A stretch of 64,000 nt of DNA from Streptomyces sp. AC512_CC834. GTDB lineage: Bacteria > Actinomycetota > Actinomycetes > Streptomycetales > Streptomycetaceae. A program made the position numbers and the translations under genes. Shown in pieces: positions 1 to 8,117 of the stretch; the stretch's first letter is position 1; each line of letters starts with the position of its first letter. The DNA lies in the NCBI RefSeq assembly GCF_019049325.1, contig NZ_JAGMUO010000097.1:62001-126000 (forward strand), in the 5' to 3' direction. The notes under the pieces are model-generated. The model ran no database searches, was not told where the DNA came from, and saw nothing but the letters and a program-made list of their open reading frames with translations.

Positions 1-1
1 C

Positions 2-205
2 AAGCTGTACGTCGACGGTGAACTGGCGGCGACCGCGGCGGCCGGTCCGAACTACGTCGGCTCCGGCCCGTTCGTCGTCGGCCGCGCTCAGTGGGGCGGC
101 GCCGACACCGACTTCTGGAACGGCGCCGTCGACGAGGTCCATGCCTATGACAAGGCGCTCACCGACGAGGAGGTGAGCGCGCTCCACGCGCAGGAGAAGC
201 CGTAA
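2..205 (+). CDS. LamG/concanavalin-like domain protein, C-terminal end (partial)
   Basis: Only the last 67 residues are in the window; the gene enters from the left edge in frame 2 and stops at TAA 203-205. The visible part has the end of a LamG (laminin G / concanavalin A-like) jelly roll: KLYVDGEL, then FVVGRAQWGG, then a run close to the usual LamG ending FWNGAVDEVHAYDKALTDEE. In Streptomyces this module commonly sits at the C terminus of secreted glycosidases or polysaccharide-binding proteins. The neighbouring gene set is a sugar ABC importer, so an extracellular carbohydrate-active enzyme is plausible, but the catalytic part is outside the window. Confidence 0.8.
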   Translation, partial: KLYVDGELAATAAAGPNYVGSGPFVVGRAQWGGADTDFWNGAVDEVHAYDKALTDEEVSALHAQEKP

Positions 206-220
206 CCCCGGCCCCCACGA

Positions 221-260
221 CGGTCCCGGCGAGTGCGGCTCTGCGCACTCGCCGGGACCG
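221..260. terminator. Bidirectional hairpin terminator
   Basis: Perfect 17-bp inverted repeat (CGGTCCCGGCGAGTGCG at 221-237 and its complement at 244-260) around a 6-nt loop. It lies between the LamG gene on the plus strand and the sugar permease on the minus strand, which converge here, so it can serve both. There is no T-tract, which is normal for high-GC actinobacteria. Confidence 0.85.
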
Positions 261-276
261 CGTCCGGGGCTCCTCG

Positions 277-1311
277 TCACATCAGTTGCCGTCTGCGGCC
301 CAGCCAGGTCTGGGCGATCACCACGAGGGCCAGGAAGCCACCGCTGACGACGAGTTGGTAGGAGGAGTCCAGGGAGCCGATCTGGTTGATGACGTTCTGG
401 ATGACCTTCAGGAGCAGCACGCCGACCAGTGAACCGCTGACGTAGCCGAGGCCGCCGGTGAGCAGGGTGCCGCCGATGACGACGGCGGAGATGGCGTCCA
501 GTTCCATGCCGTTGCCGAGGATGGTCACGCCCGAGGCGAGCCAGGCGGCGTTGAGCGCGCCGGCCAGACCGGCCAGCACCCCGGACAGCGTGTAGACGAG
601 GATCTTGGTACGGGCCACGGGCGCGCCCATCAGGGCCGCCGCGTCCTCGTTGCCGCCGACCGCGTACACGTGCTGCCCGAACCGGGTGCGGCGCAGGACG
701 ACGGCACCCACGACGAAGAGCGCCAGCGTGATCCACACCGGGTTGCCCAGGCCCAGGGTGGTGCCCTGGCCGAGTTCGGCGAGGACCGACCCCTTGCCGA
801 TGAGGTAGGTGTTCGCGCCCTCGTCCGTGAGGGCCAGCATCAGTCCGCGCGCCCCCAGCATGGCGGCCAGCGTGACGATGAAGGGAGCCAGACGGGAGCG
901 GGCGACCAGCAGGCCGTTGACGACGCCGATCGCGCCGCAGACCACGAGGGGCAGCAGCAGCGCCACCAGGGTTCCGTGCCGGGACCCCCAGGCCGCCAGG
1001 ACGCCGCCGAGGGCGAACAGCGACCCGACGGACAGGTCGATGCCGCCGGTGATGATGACGAAGGTCATGCCGAGGGCGACGATCGCGAGGAACGCCGAAC
1101 TGGTCGCCATGTTCGAGACGTTGTCGCCGGTGGCGAACGAGTCGAAGCTGAAGGAGGCGACGACCGAGACGATCACCAGCACGGCCAGCGCGCCGTGCTG
1201 CTGGACCAGGGCGCTCAGCCGCTCGGAGCGGGCGGAGCCCACCGGGCCGGTGGCGTCCGCGGGTTCGTCGCTCGCGGTGGTCACGGGCGTGTCCGTCTTC
1301 GTGACGGTCAT
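277..1311 (-). CDS. Sugar ABC transporter permease (YjfF/RbsC family)
   Basis: 344-residue polytopic inner-membrane protein of the ribose/galactofuranose-type permease family. It has the conserved GGIDLSVGS loop followed by repeated hydrophobic helices and a C-terminal GGTLLTGGLGYVSGS segment typical of RbsC/YtfT/YjfF proteins. I place the start at ATG 1311 because it overlaps the stop of the upstream permease by 4 bp (ATGA), the usual coupling; the longer reading frame upstream lies inside that gene. It is last in the operon SBP-ATPase-permease-permease. Two different permease genes next to one ATPase is the arrangement of the E. coli ytfQRT-yjfF galactofuranose system. Confidence 0.88.
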   Translation of the reverse strand: MTVTKTDTPVTTASDEPADATGPVGSARSERLSALVQQHGALAVLVIVSVVASFSFDSFATGDNVSNMATSSAFLAIVALGMTFVIITGGIDLSVGSLFALGGVLAAWGSRHGTLVALLLPLVVCGAIGVVNGLLVARSRLAPFIVTLAAMLGARGLMLALTDEGANTYLIGKGSVLAELGQGTTLGLGNPVWITLALFVVGAVVLRRTRFGQHVYAVGGNEDAAALMGAPVARTKILVYTLSGVLAGLAGALNAAWLASGVTILGNGMELDAISAVVIGGTLLTGGLGYVSGSLVGVLLLKVIQNVINQIGSLDSSYQLVVSGGFLALVVIAQTWLGRRRQLM

Positions 1312-2270
1312 CGCTTCCCCCGTCCCCGTGCCGCGTAGACCGCGCACACGATCACTATGGCCTGGGCGATCTGGGTCCACGAGGGCGGCAGATCGTGCTT
1401 GATCAGGGTGGCGGTGAGCAACTGGATCAGTACCGCTCCGGCCACGGTGCCGCCGATGTTGACCCGCCCTCCGGTCAGCGGGGTGCCGCCGACCACGACG
1501 GCGGTGATGGCGGACAGTTCCATCAGGTTGCCCAGCGAGGTCGGGTCGCTGGCCTGGAGCCGGGCGGTGGCCAGCACGCCCGCCACCGCGGCGAGCAGCG
1601 CGCAGGCGATGTACACGATGATCAGCACGCGGCGCACCGGCAGACCGGCGAGCTGGGCGGCGGGGCGACTGTCGCCGATGGCCAGCAACTGGCGGCCGAA
1701 GGTGGTCCGGCGGACCACGAACGCGACCAGCAGCGCCAGTACGGCCGCGATCAGGATGAGGTACGGGACACCGGCGATGTCACCGGAACCGAGCGAGGCA
1801 AGAGCCGGGTTGCGCAGGTCCTCCAGTTGCGGGAGCAGGACCAGGGCCAGACCTCGGCCGCCGACCATGAGGGCCAGGGTGGCCACGATGGGCTGGACCC
1901 CTATGAAGGCGACCAGTGCTCCGTTGGCCAGACCCACACCGGCGGCGAACAGGGCCACCACGAGCAGCGCGGGCACCAGGCCGTACCCGAGGTAGAGCGC
2001 GGTCACCGAGGCCGCCAGGGCCATCACCGCGCCGACCGACAGGTCGACGCCCTCGGTGCCGATGACCAGGGCCATGCCCAGCGCGACGATGATGACGGGC
2101 GCGACCTGGACGGCCTGGGTGCGGAAGTTCTCCGTGGACAGGAAGTGCGGTGTGATGACGATGTTGACGACCAGGAGCAGGGCCACGCCGGCGTATACGC
2201 CGTAGGTCTGCAGCCACTGGAGCAGGCGGGCCTTGTCCAGTGGGGCGGTGCGGAGAGCGGCTTCAGCCAT
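1308..2270 (-). CDS. Sugar ABC transporter permease (YtfT/RbsC family)
   Basis: 320-residue membrane permease, paralogous to the next gene downstream. It has the GVDLSVGAVMAL loop, about eight to ten hydrophobic segments and a GGTPLTGGRVNIGGT loop near the C terminus. It should form a heterodimeric channel with the second permease. The start ATG at 2270 overlaps the end of the ATPase gene by 8 bp, so the operon is translationally coupled. The substrate cannot be read from the permease itself. Confidence 0.88.
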   Translation of the reverse strand: MAEAALRTAPLDKARLLQWLQTYGVYAGVALLLVVNIVITPHFLSTENFRTQAVQVAPVIIVALGMALVIGTEGVDLSVGAVMALAASVTALYLGYGLVPALLVVALFAAGVGLANGALVAFIGVQPIVATLALMVGGRGLALVLLPQLEDLRNPALASLGSGDIAGVPYLILIAAVLALLVAFVVRRTTFGRQLLAIGDSRPAAQLAGLPVRRVLIIVYIACALLAAVAGVLATARLQASDPTSLGNLMELSAITAVVVGGTPLTGGRVNIGGTVAGAVLIQLLTATLIKHDLPPSWTQIAQAIVIVCAVYAARGRGKR

Positions 2271-3834
2271 CGGTGGCCGCCTCCTTCACCGCGTCGGGCG
2301 CCGGGTCGCGCGCCGGGTCGCCGCCGGCGATCGTGCGCATCAGCCTGTCCTCGTTGACGTCGTCGCCAATCAGTTCGCCGACGACCGCACCGTCCTTCAG
2401 TACGACCACGCGGTCGGACCCTTCGATCAGTTCCTCCAGGTCGGAGGAGATGAGCAGGACGCCCAGACCGTCCGCGGCCAGTTCGTCCACGAGTTTTTGG
2501 ACCTCGGCCTTGGCGCCGACGTCGATGCCGCGGGTGGGCTCGTCCAGGAGCAGCACCTTGGGGTTCATGGCCAGCCAGCGGGCGAGGAGCACCTTCTGCT
2601 GGTTTCCGCCGGACAGTTCGCCGACCTTCTGGTGCGGGGAGGATGCCTTGATGCGCAGCCGCGCGATGAAGGTGTCGACGATGCTGTCCACGCGGGCCTC
2701 GGAGACGAGGCCGAAGCGGGAGAGCCGGGGCAGCGCCGCGAGCGCTATGTTCTCGCGGACCGACAGGCCCGGGACGATTCCCTCGCTCTTGCGGTCCTCG
2801 GGCAGCAGGCTGATCCCCGCGCGGATGGCGGCGGGGGTGGAGCCGCCGCGCAGTGGCGCGCCGGCCACCGTGACCTCGCCCGAGCTCCGCGCCAGGGCAC
2901 CGGAGATGGCCTTGGCCGTCTCGGTGCGGCCGGAGCCGAGCAGCCCGCCGAGGCCCAGGACCTCCCCGGGGCGGATGCTCACGGACACGTCGTGCAGTGT
3001 GTGCGGGACCGTCAGCCCTTCGGCGCGGAGGACCGGTTGCCCGTCGGCGGCGTGGTGGTCGCCGGCGAACTTCGTCGCTCCCTCCGCACGGACCTCGCCG
3101 AGGTCCCTGCCGAGCATGGTGGAGACCAGCGCGAGGCGGTCCAGGTCGGCCAGCCTGCCGTGGTGCACGCGGCGTCCGTCGCGCAGCACGGTGACGGTGC
3201 TGCACATGGCGTAGAGCTCGTCCAGGCGGTGACTGACGTACACGACGGCGATGCCCGCGTCGCGCAGCCGCCGGATCACCGAGAACAGGGTTTCCACCTC
3301 CCGCGGTTCGAGCGAGGAGGTCGGCTCGTCCATGATGACGACCCGCGCGTCCGTCGCCACGGCCCGGGCCAGGGCGACCATCTGCTGGGCCCCGACGCCG
3401 AGCGTGCGCAGCGACTGCCGCACGTCCACCCGGACGCCGTACGTGCCGAGTGTCTGCGCGGCCTCCCGGTTCATGCGGGCCACGTCCAGTACGCCGAAGC
3501 GGTTGCGCGGCTCGCGGCCCAGGAAGAGGTTGCGGGCCACGCTCAGCAGCGGGATGAGGTTGACCTCTTGGTAGATGGTCGAGATCCCGGCCTTCTGCGC
3601 CTCCAGAGGGGTGGCGAAGGAGACCTTGCGGCCCTGGAAGGTGATGTCACCCGCGTCGGGCCGGTAGACGCCGGTGAGCAGCTTGATGAGGGTCGACTTG
3701 CCGGCGCCGTTCTCGCCGATCAGGGCGTGGACCTCGCCCGGGTGCAGGGTGAGGTCCACGTCGTCCAGGGCCCGGACCCCTGGGAAGGTCTTGCTGAGTC
3801 CGCGGACGGCGAGGACTTCGGCGGGGGGTGCCAC
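2263..3834 (-). CDS. Sugar ABC transporter, duplicated ATP-binding protein (YtfR/RbsA/MglA type)
   Basis: 523 residues with two fused nucleotide-binding domains. The N-terminal domain has a canonical Walker A (GENGAGKST, about residue 40), a signature-like stretch (LGVGAQQMVALARAV) and a Walker B (VIMDEPTSSL). The C-terminal domain has a degenerate P-loop (GLLGSGRTE) but an intact signature (LSGGNQQKVLLARWL) and Walker B (VLLLDEPTRGID). This asymmetry is normal for carbohydrate uptake transporter-2 ATPases. I chose GTG 3834, preceded by GGAGG at about 6 nt. It powers the two downstream permeases. Confidence 0.92.
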   Translation of the reverse strand: MAPPAEVLAVRGLSKTFPGVRALDDVDLTLHPGEVHALIGENGAGKSTLIKLLTGVYRPDAGDITFQGRKVSFATPLEAQKAGISTIYQEVNLIPLLSVARNLFLGREPRNRFGVLDVARMNREAAQTLGTYGVRVDVRQSLRTLGVGAQQMVALARAVATDARVVIMDEPTSSLEPREVETLFSVIRRLRDAGIAVVYVSHRLDELYAMCSTVTVLRDGRRVHHGRLADLDRLALVSTMLGRDLGEVRAEGATKFAGDHHAADGQPVLRAEGLTVPHTLHDVSVSIRPGEVLGLGGLLGSGRTETAKAISGALARSSGEVTVAGAPLRGGSTPAAIRAGISLLPEDRKSEGIVPGLSVRENIALAALPRLSRFGLVSEARVDSIVDTFIARLRIKASSPHQKVGELSGGNQQKVLLARWLAMNPKVLLLDEPTRGIDVGAKAEVQKLVDELAADGLGVLLISSDLEELIEGSDRVVVLKDGAVVGELIGDDVNEDRLMRTIAGGDPARDPAPDAVKEAATDG

Positions 3835-3902
3835 CTGTGCCTCCAGGAAGAAAGTGGTGAGAGAGGGCCGGGGGCCCGGGTGTCCGGGCCCCCGGAGGAG
3901 GA

Positions 3903-5000
3903 TCAGTAGGCGTTGCCGATGTCCTGCTTGGCGTTGTCGCTGGTGTAGGCGTTGTCCTGGATGATGATGTCCTGGGGGACTTCCTCGCCCTTGGTGAAGG
4001 CGTCCAGCGTCTGGAACGCCAGCGGACCGAACCGCGGGTTGGACTCGATGACGCCGCTGATCCAGCCGTCCACGACGCCCTGGACGGCGTTGCGGGTGCC
4101 GTCCACCGTGACGATCTTGACGTCGCCGGCCTTCTTGCCGGCGCCCTTGAGGGCGGTCACCGCGCCGAGGCCCATCTCGTCGTTCTCGGCGTAGATGCCC
4201 TTGATGCCGGGCTTGGACTGGATGAGCTGCTCGGTGACCTGCTGGCCCTTCTCGCGGGAGAAGTCACCGGTCTGCTCGAAGACGACCTTCAGGTCCGGGG
4301 CCTTCTCGGCGATCCGCTCCTTGAAGCCCTTGGTCCGCTCGGTGGTGACGTTGTTTCCGGCGGAACCGAGCAGGATCGCCACCTCGCCCTTGCCTCCGGT
4401 CGCCTCGATCATCTGGTCGGCGGCGCGCCTGCCCTGTTCGACGAAGTCGGAGGCGATGAAGGAGACGTAGTCCTTGCAGGGTTCCGCGTTGATCTTGCGG
4501 TCGATCGTGATGATCGGCACCTTCTTGGCGGCGGCGGCCTGCAGCACCGGGTCCCAGCCGTCGGAGTTGAGCGGCGCGATCACCAGCAGGTCGGCCCCCT
4601 TGGCCAGCAGGTTCTGCACATCGCTGATCTGCTTGGAGAACTTCGACTGGGCGTTGGCCGTCAGCAGCTTCACGCCCCGCTTCTCGGCCTCGTCCTTGAT
4701 GGACTGGGTCTCCGCGATGCGGAACGGGTTCGCTTCCTTCTCCGACTGCGAGAAGCCGACGGTGGCGTTCTTCAGGTCGATCTTCTCGGCGCCGTAGGCA
4801 TCGATGGTGCAGGTCTTGCCGCCCGGCTCCGGCGTGACGACCTTCTGCTCGGCGCCTGCGGCGGCCGCCGAGGACTCCTTGCCGCCCGACGCCTCGTCCT
4901 CCGACTTCGCGCAGGCGGTCGCGGTCAGGGCGACCGCGGCGGCCAGCGCCACGACCACGGGACGGGCGAGGAGGTGAGGACGGTGAGTGCTGCGCTGCAT
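3903..5000 (-). CDS. Sugar-binding lipoprotein of ABC transporter (YtfQ-like)
   Basis: 365 residues. The N terminus is a lipoprotein signal: basic start MQRSTHRPH, hydrophobic core, then LTATAC lipobox with Cys at about residue 31. The mature part is a periplasmic-binding-protein type 1 fold. Segments TVGFSQSEKEANPFRIAETQ, VIAPLNSDGWDPVLQAAA and GDFSREKGQQVTEQ closely follow the galactofuranose-binding protein YtfQ of E. coli as I remember it. The longer frame to 5180 includes non-signal-like residues, so ATG 5000 is preferred. It is the first gene of the transporter operon, downstream of two candidate LacI sites. Ligand is inferred as a furanose-type sugar and is not proven. Confidence 0.88.
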   Translation of the reverse strand: MQRSTHRPHLLARPVVVALAAAVALTATACAKSEDEASGGKESSAAAAGAEQKVVTPEPGGKTCTIDAYGAEKIDLKNATVGFSQSEKEANPFRIAETQSIKDEAEKRGVKLLTANAQSKFSKQISDVQNLLAKGADLLVIAPLNSDGWDPVLQAAAAKKVPIITIDRKINAEPCKDYVSFIASDFVEQGRRAADQMIEATGGKGEVAILLGSAGNNVTTERTKGFKERIAEKAPDLKVVFEQTGDFSREKGQQVTEQLIQSKPGIKGIYAENDEMGLGAVTALKGAGKKAGDVKIVTVDGTRNAVQGVVDGWISGVIESNPRFGPLAFQTLDAFTKGEEVPQDIIIQDNAYTSDNAKQDIGNAY

Positions 5001-5430
5001 GGTGACCCCGATCCGGGCGACGCTGAAAGGGAATTGGAGAGCTGAACGCCGCACGGAATCGGCCAGGCCCCCCCGGCGTCGGGCTTGCGTCCGGTGCGCC
5101 GCACACAGGTTTTTACATCGTTGCAAGGAGGCTGTAAACCCCCTGCGCACCAGACGGGAGCGGCCGGCGAAGACCGGCACACGACGCGACGGACCAAGCG
5201 GCCGACAATTCCCGGGCCCGGGACGGGCCTACCCGCGCGGGACGGGCGCACCCCTCCACCCCACAGGGTGCCGCACGCCTCTTGACTCGCGCCGCAGCTC
5301 CGTGAAGACTGAGGCGTCACACTGTGACAACGTTGTCAGCTACGGCCGCAACTACTACGACGACCTGTTCGTCACCGGCACGTACTACGGTCTCCCGCCC
5401 GCTGGGCAGGCACCACCGCACCATCCCCGG
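5001..5430 (-). promoter_or_regulatory. Leader/promoter region of the sugar ABC operon with LacI-type operators
   Basis: 430 bp without a convincing gene between the LacI gene and the binding-protein gene. Two operator-like elements are present. TGACAACGTTGTCA at 5325-5338 is a perfect 14-bp palindrome with the central CG typical of LacI/GalR sites. TACATCGTTGCA at 5114-5125 is a weaker version next to an AT-rich stretch (GTTTTTACATC). The weaker site is closer to the gene, near where the promoter should lie; the perfect one is about 325 bp upstream of the start codon. Confidence 0.65.
5325..5338. promoter_or_regulatory. Perfect LacI-family operator palindrome
   Basis: TGACAACGTTGTCA reads identically on both strands. 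Its core ACAACGTTGT matches the second site in front of the lacI-type gene (6556-6567). The regulator gene immediately upstream on the same strand is the obvious ligand. Confidence 0.7.
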
Positions 5431-6462
5431 TCACCCGTTCGGGTGCCCTTCCGCCGCGTGGCGCCCCAGTGTGCTCTCCCGTTCGGCCAGCCGGTAGTCC
5501 GCCCGGATGCGCCGCGGTTCGGGAGCGTCGCCGCCGAGCCGGGCGAGGACCGATTCCACCGCGAGGCGGCCGATGGCTCCCTTGTCCGGGGAGACGGACG
5601 TGAGGGTCACCGCGCCGAACCGTCCCTCCACCACGTCGTCGAATCCGACCACCGCGATGTCCTCGGGCACCCGCAGTCCCCGCGCGTGGAGCACCCGCAT
5701 CGCCCCGATGGCCATCGGGTCGTTGTAGGCGAAGACCGCGTCGGGACGCCTTCCTTCGTCGAGGAGCCGGGCCATGGCCGCCGCTCCGTCGGCGTGTCCC
5801 CAGCCGTCGGTGGCGGCGACGAGTCCTTCGTCGGTGGGGAGCCCGGCGGCGGCCAGTTCCTCACCCCAGCCGCGCACCCGCAGTTGGGCGGGTTCGTTGC
5901 GGCCACGACGGGCACCGATGAACGCGACCTCCCGGCGGCCCAGGCCGACGAGGTGCGCGACGGCCGCGCGTGCGGCGGCGACGTTGTCGATGGCGATGTG
6001 GTCGTACGGCAGGTCGTACTCCCGCTCGCCGAGCAGCACCAGCGGTACGTTCTCCGCACGGTCGCGCAGGTCCTCGGTCTCCAGCTCGATCGGGCTGAGG
6101 ATCAGTCCGTCGATGACCCGTGCCCGAAAGCCCTGGCAGACCAGGAGCTCCTGTTCGCGTCGCCCGCCGGTGTGGTCCAGCAGAACGGTGTAGTCGTGGT
6201 CGGCCGCCGTGTCGATGACGGCCGCGGCGAGTTCCGCGAAGTAGGGGTTGCCGAGTTCGGGCAGGGCGAGCGCGATGATGCCCGTACGTCCCGCACGCAG
6301 GTGCCGGGCGGTCAGGTTGGGCCGGTAGCCGAGCTCGTCGATGGAGCGCTGGACGCGTTCACGCATCGCGGGCGTGACGTGCCGGAAGTTGTTCACCACG
6401 TTGGAGACGGTCTTGATGGAGACCCCCGCGTGCGCGGCGACGTCCTTGAGGCTGACCCGCAC
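5431..6462 (-). CDS. LacI-family transcriptional regulator
   Basis: 343 residues, the standard LacI length. The N-terminal helix-turn-helix reads SLKDVAAHAGVSIKTVSNVV, with the hinge region RPNLTARHLRAGRTGIIAL after it, and a periplasmic-binding-protein-like sensor domain covers the rest (NPYFAELAAAVI, VAFIGARRGRNE, VVGFDDVVEGRF). GTG 6462 is preceded by AGGAAGGG. It is on the same strand as and directly upstream of the ABC sugar importer. Operator-like palindromes occur before both genes, so it probably represses the importer and itself until the imported sugar binds. Confidence 0.92.
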   Translation of the reverse strand: MRVSLKDVAAHAGVSIKTVSNVVNNFRHVTPAMRERVQRSIDELGYRPNLTARHLRAGRTGIIALALPELGNPYFAELAAAVIDTAADHDYTVLLDHTGGRREQELLVCQGFRARVIDGLILSPIELETEDLRDRAENVPLVLLGEREYDLPYDHIAIDNVAAARAAVAHLVGLGRREVAFIGARRGRNEPAQLRVRGWGEELAAAGLPTDEGLVAATDGWGHADGAAAMARLLDEGRRPDAVFAYNDPMAIGAMRVLHARGLRVPEDIAVVGFDDVVEGRFGAVTLTSVSPDKGAIGRLAVESVLARLGGDAPEPRRIRADYRLAERESTLGRHAAEGHPNG

Positions 6463-6555
6463 GTCATTCCCTTCCTGAGCGGCCCGACTCGGGTGGTCGG
6501 TGCGGGTCCGGTGTCGTCACCGTGAGCCGTGAGCCGAGCCCTTGTGCGCTAGTTT

Positions 6556-6567
6556 TACAACGTTATA
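6556..6567. promoter_or_regulatory. Candidate autoregulatory LacI operator
   Basis: TACAACGTTATA shares the ACAACGTT core of the perfect palindrome at 5325-5338 and differs from full symmetry by one base pair. It lies about 95 bp upstream of the lacI-type start codon in the 190-bp gap before the TetR gene, so negative autoregulation is likely. Confidence 0.55.
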
Positions 6568-6653
6568 CATCCGTGTCTTCGCGCTGACAAGGCGGTGGCC
6601 GAACAGCCGCGTCGTCCCTTCGCGGAGTGTTCGGGCAAAGGGGGCACGCGGCG

Positions 6654-7214
6654 CTACCGGCAGCCGGACAGGCGCTCGACCGTGTCGAGGAAGTCGCGGA
6701 AGGCCTGGTCGGTGCGGGCGGTGTCGCCGGTGGCGTCGAGATCCATGAGGAGACCGCGGATGACGGCGAGAACGAGCGTCGCGAGATCCGGCCGGCCGAT
6801 GCTGCGCAGGCCGTCTTCGAGCGGCCCCAGCCAGTCGGTCGTCGCGGTGCGCCGGAAGTCGGGCCACAGCCGCTGCTCCGCACTCTCGCGCAGTTGGCCG
6901 AACATCCGCAGGTACGGCCGCCCGTCCGGGCCGGTGATCGAAGTCCAGGCGCGGTCCAGGGTGGCGGTGTAGCGCTCGTCGGGTCGCGCCCGCAGGAGGT
7001 CGCCGAATACGTCGAGCTGGCGTTGCCGCGCGTGGCCGAGGACCGCTCGCAGGAGGGCGTCGCGGGTGCCGAAGTGATAGATGAGCATGCGCGGTGAGGT
7101 GCCGGTGGCGCCGGCCAGCGGCTCGAGCCGGTCGGGGAGGCCGTGCGCGAGGGCGTGATCAGCGCAGGCGTCCAGCAGCCTCTCCTTGATCTGCGGTTGA
7201 GGTCGTCTGCCCAC
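6654..7214 (-). CDS. TetR-family transcriptional regulator
   Basis: 186 residues. The N-terminal region IKERLLDACADHALAHGL followed by GTSPRMLIYHFGTRDALLRAVL is a TetR helix-turn-helix (the YHFGTRDALL recognition-helix pattern). The C-terminal region is a ligand-binding helical domain without a recognisable subclass. Start GTG 7214. It is divergent from the alpha/beta hydrolase gene with about 100 bp between starts, which is the standard arrangement of a TetR repressor and the enzyme it controls. Confidence 0.9.
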   Translation of the reverse strand: MGRRPQPQIKERLLDACADHALAHGLPDRLEPLAGATGTSPRMLIYHFGTRDALLRAVLGHARQRQLDVFGDLLRARPDERYTATLDRAWTSITGPDGRPYLRMFGQLRESAEQRLWPDFRRTATTDWLGPLEDGLRSIGRPDLATLVLAVIRGLLMDLDATGDTARTDQAFRDFLDTVERLSGCR

Positions 7215-7232
7215 GGCCGAATTTTTTCACGT

Positions 7233-7254
7233 AACGGTGACTACGTCTACCGTT
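7233..7254. promoter_or_regulatory. Candidate TetR operator
   Basis: Inverted arms AACGGT (7233-7238) and ACCGTT (7249-7254) flank a 10-bp centre that itself contains GAC...GTC. It sits between the divergent TetR and hydrolase starts. The symmetry is imperfect in the centre, so this is a candidate only. Confidence 0.45.
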
Positions 7255-7317
7255 GATCGTAAGACAGTCGGGGCAGCCGGGACAGCCGTGGCAGACATGG
7301 CAGACGTGGAGGTAGCG

Positions 7318-8013
7318 ATGAGGGTCGTGTTCGTGCATGGGGCCTGCGTACGGGACGGGTCGTGGTGGTGGCACCGCACCGCCGAACTGCTGCGGGAGCG
7401 AGGCGTGCCGAGCGTGGCCCCGGCGCTGCCGAGCTGCGGCGAGGGGGGCCTGCCCGGCGGGGAGGGCGGTCCGGGTCTGGCCGAGGACGTCGCCGCGGTG
7501 CGGCAGGTGCTGCGGGCCGACGACGAGCCGACGGTCGTGGTCGGCCACAGCTACGGCGGCATCGTCACCGCGGAAGCCGCTGCGGGAATCGAGTCGGTAC
7601 GCCACCTGCTGCTGATCTCCAGCTACCTGCCCGAGGTCGGGCAGAGCATGTCGGAGTTCGGGGACGGCGGTCCCGCCCCGTTCCTCGACGTCGACCCCGA
7701 CGCCGGCACGTTCGGGGTCCGCCCCGAGCTGCTCGTGGAGACGTTCTTGCAGGACTGCGCCCCGGAGATCCAGGCGCAGGCGGCAAACCGCCTCGCCCGG
7801 CAGAGCGTGCGGGTGACCGGGCAGCCGGTCGGGGCGGCCGCATGGCAGCAGGTGCCCTCGACGTACGTCGTCTGCGCCCAGGACCGCGGCACCCCGCCGC
7901 ACCTGCAGCGCGAGTTCGCCCGCCGGGCCGGCACCGTCGTCGAACTCAAGGCCGGCCACCACCCGTTCCTGTCCCGGCCCGACGAGGTCCGGGATCTGCT
8001 GCTGGCCCTGTGA
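7318..8013 (+). CDS. Alpha/beta hydrolase
   Basis: 231 residues with the alpha/beta hydrolase fold. There is an oxyanion-strand motif VVFVHGACVRDGSWWW at the N terminus, a nucleophile elbow GHSYGG (Ser at about residue 82), and a C-terminal His in GHHPFLSRPDEV. ATG 7318 is preceded by GGAGGTAGCG; the longer frame from 7237 runs over a repetitive GGCAGAC stretch that looks like leader. The family includes esterases related to salicylate/jasmonate-type methyl esterases; the substrate is not predictable. It is divergent from a TetR regulator that probably controls it. Confidence 0.85.
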   Translation: MRVVFVHGACVRDGSWWWHRTAELLRERGVPSVAPALPSCGEGGLPGGEGGPGLAEDVAAVRQVLRADDEPTVVVGHSYGGIVTAEAAAGIESVRHLLLISSYLPEVGQSMSEFGDGGPAPFLDVDPDAGTFGVRPELLVETFLQDCAPEIQAQAANRLARQSVRVTGQPVGAAAWQQVPSTYVVCAQDRGTPPHLQREFARRAGTVVELKAGHHPFLSRPDEVRDLLLAL

Positions 8014-8066
8014 CCGGCGGCCGGGGGCGGCACGGGTCGGCCCGGGCCGGCGATCACAGGGCGGAT

Positions 8067-8086
8067 GCCCCCGCTCGCGCGGGGGC
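8067..8086. terminator. Hairpin between convergent genes
   Basis: Perfect 8-bp GC stem GCCCCCGC / GCGGGGGC with a 4-nt loop, in the gap where the hydrolase (plus) and the CeoS-like gene (minus) converge. Confidence 0.65.
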
Positions 8087-8117
8087 GGCAGTGCTTGAGA
8101 GCAGCGACGGGTCCGGG

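Noticed and set aside
2233..3909. A 558-residue plus-strand frame over the sugar ABC ATPase
   Set aside because: Shadow of a clear double-domain ABC ATPase on the other strand; composition is His/Asp/Gln-rich with no domain.
7261..7320. GGCAGAC/GGCAGCC short repeats upstream of the hydrolase as a regulatory array
   Set aside because: The copies are too degenerate and irregularly spaced; they are more simply leader sequence before the GGAGG ribosome binding site.
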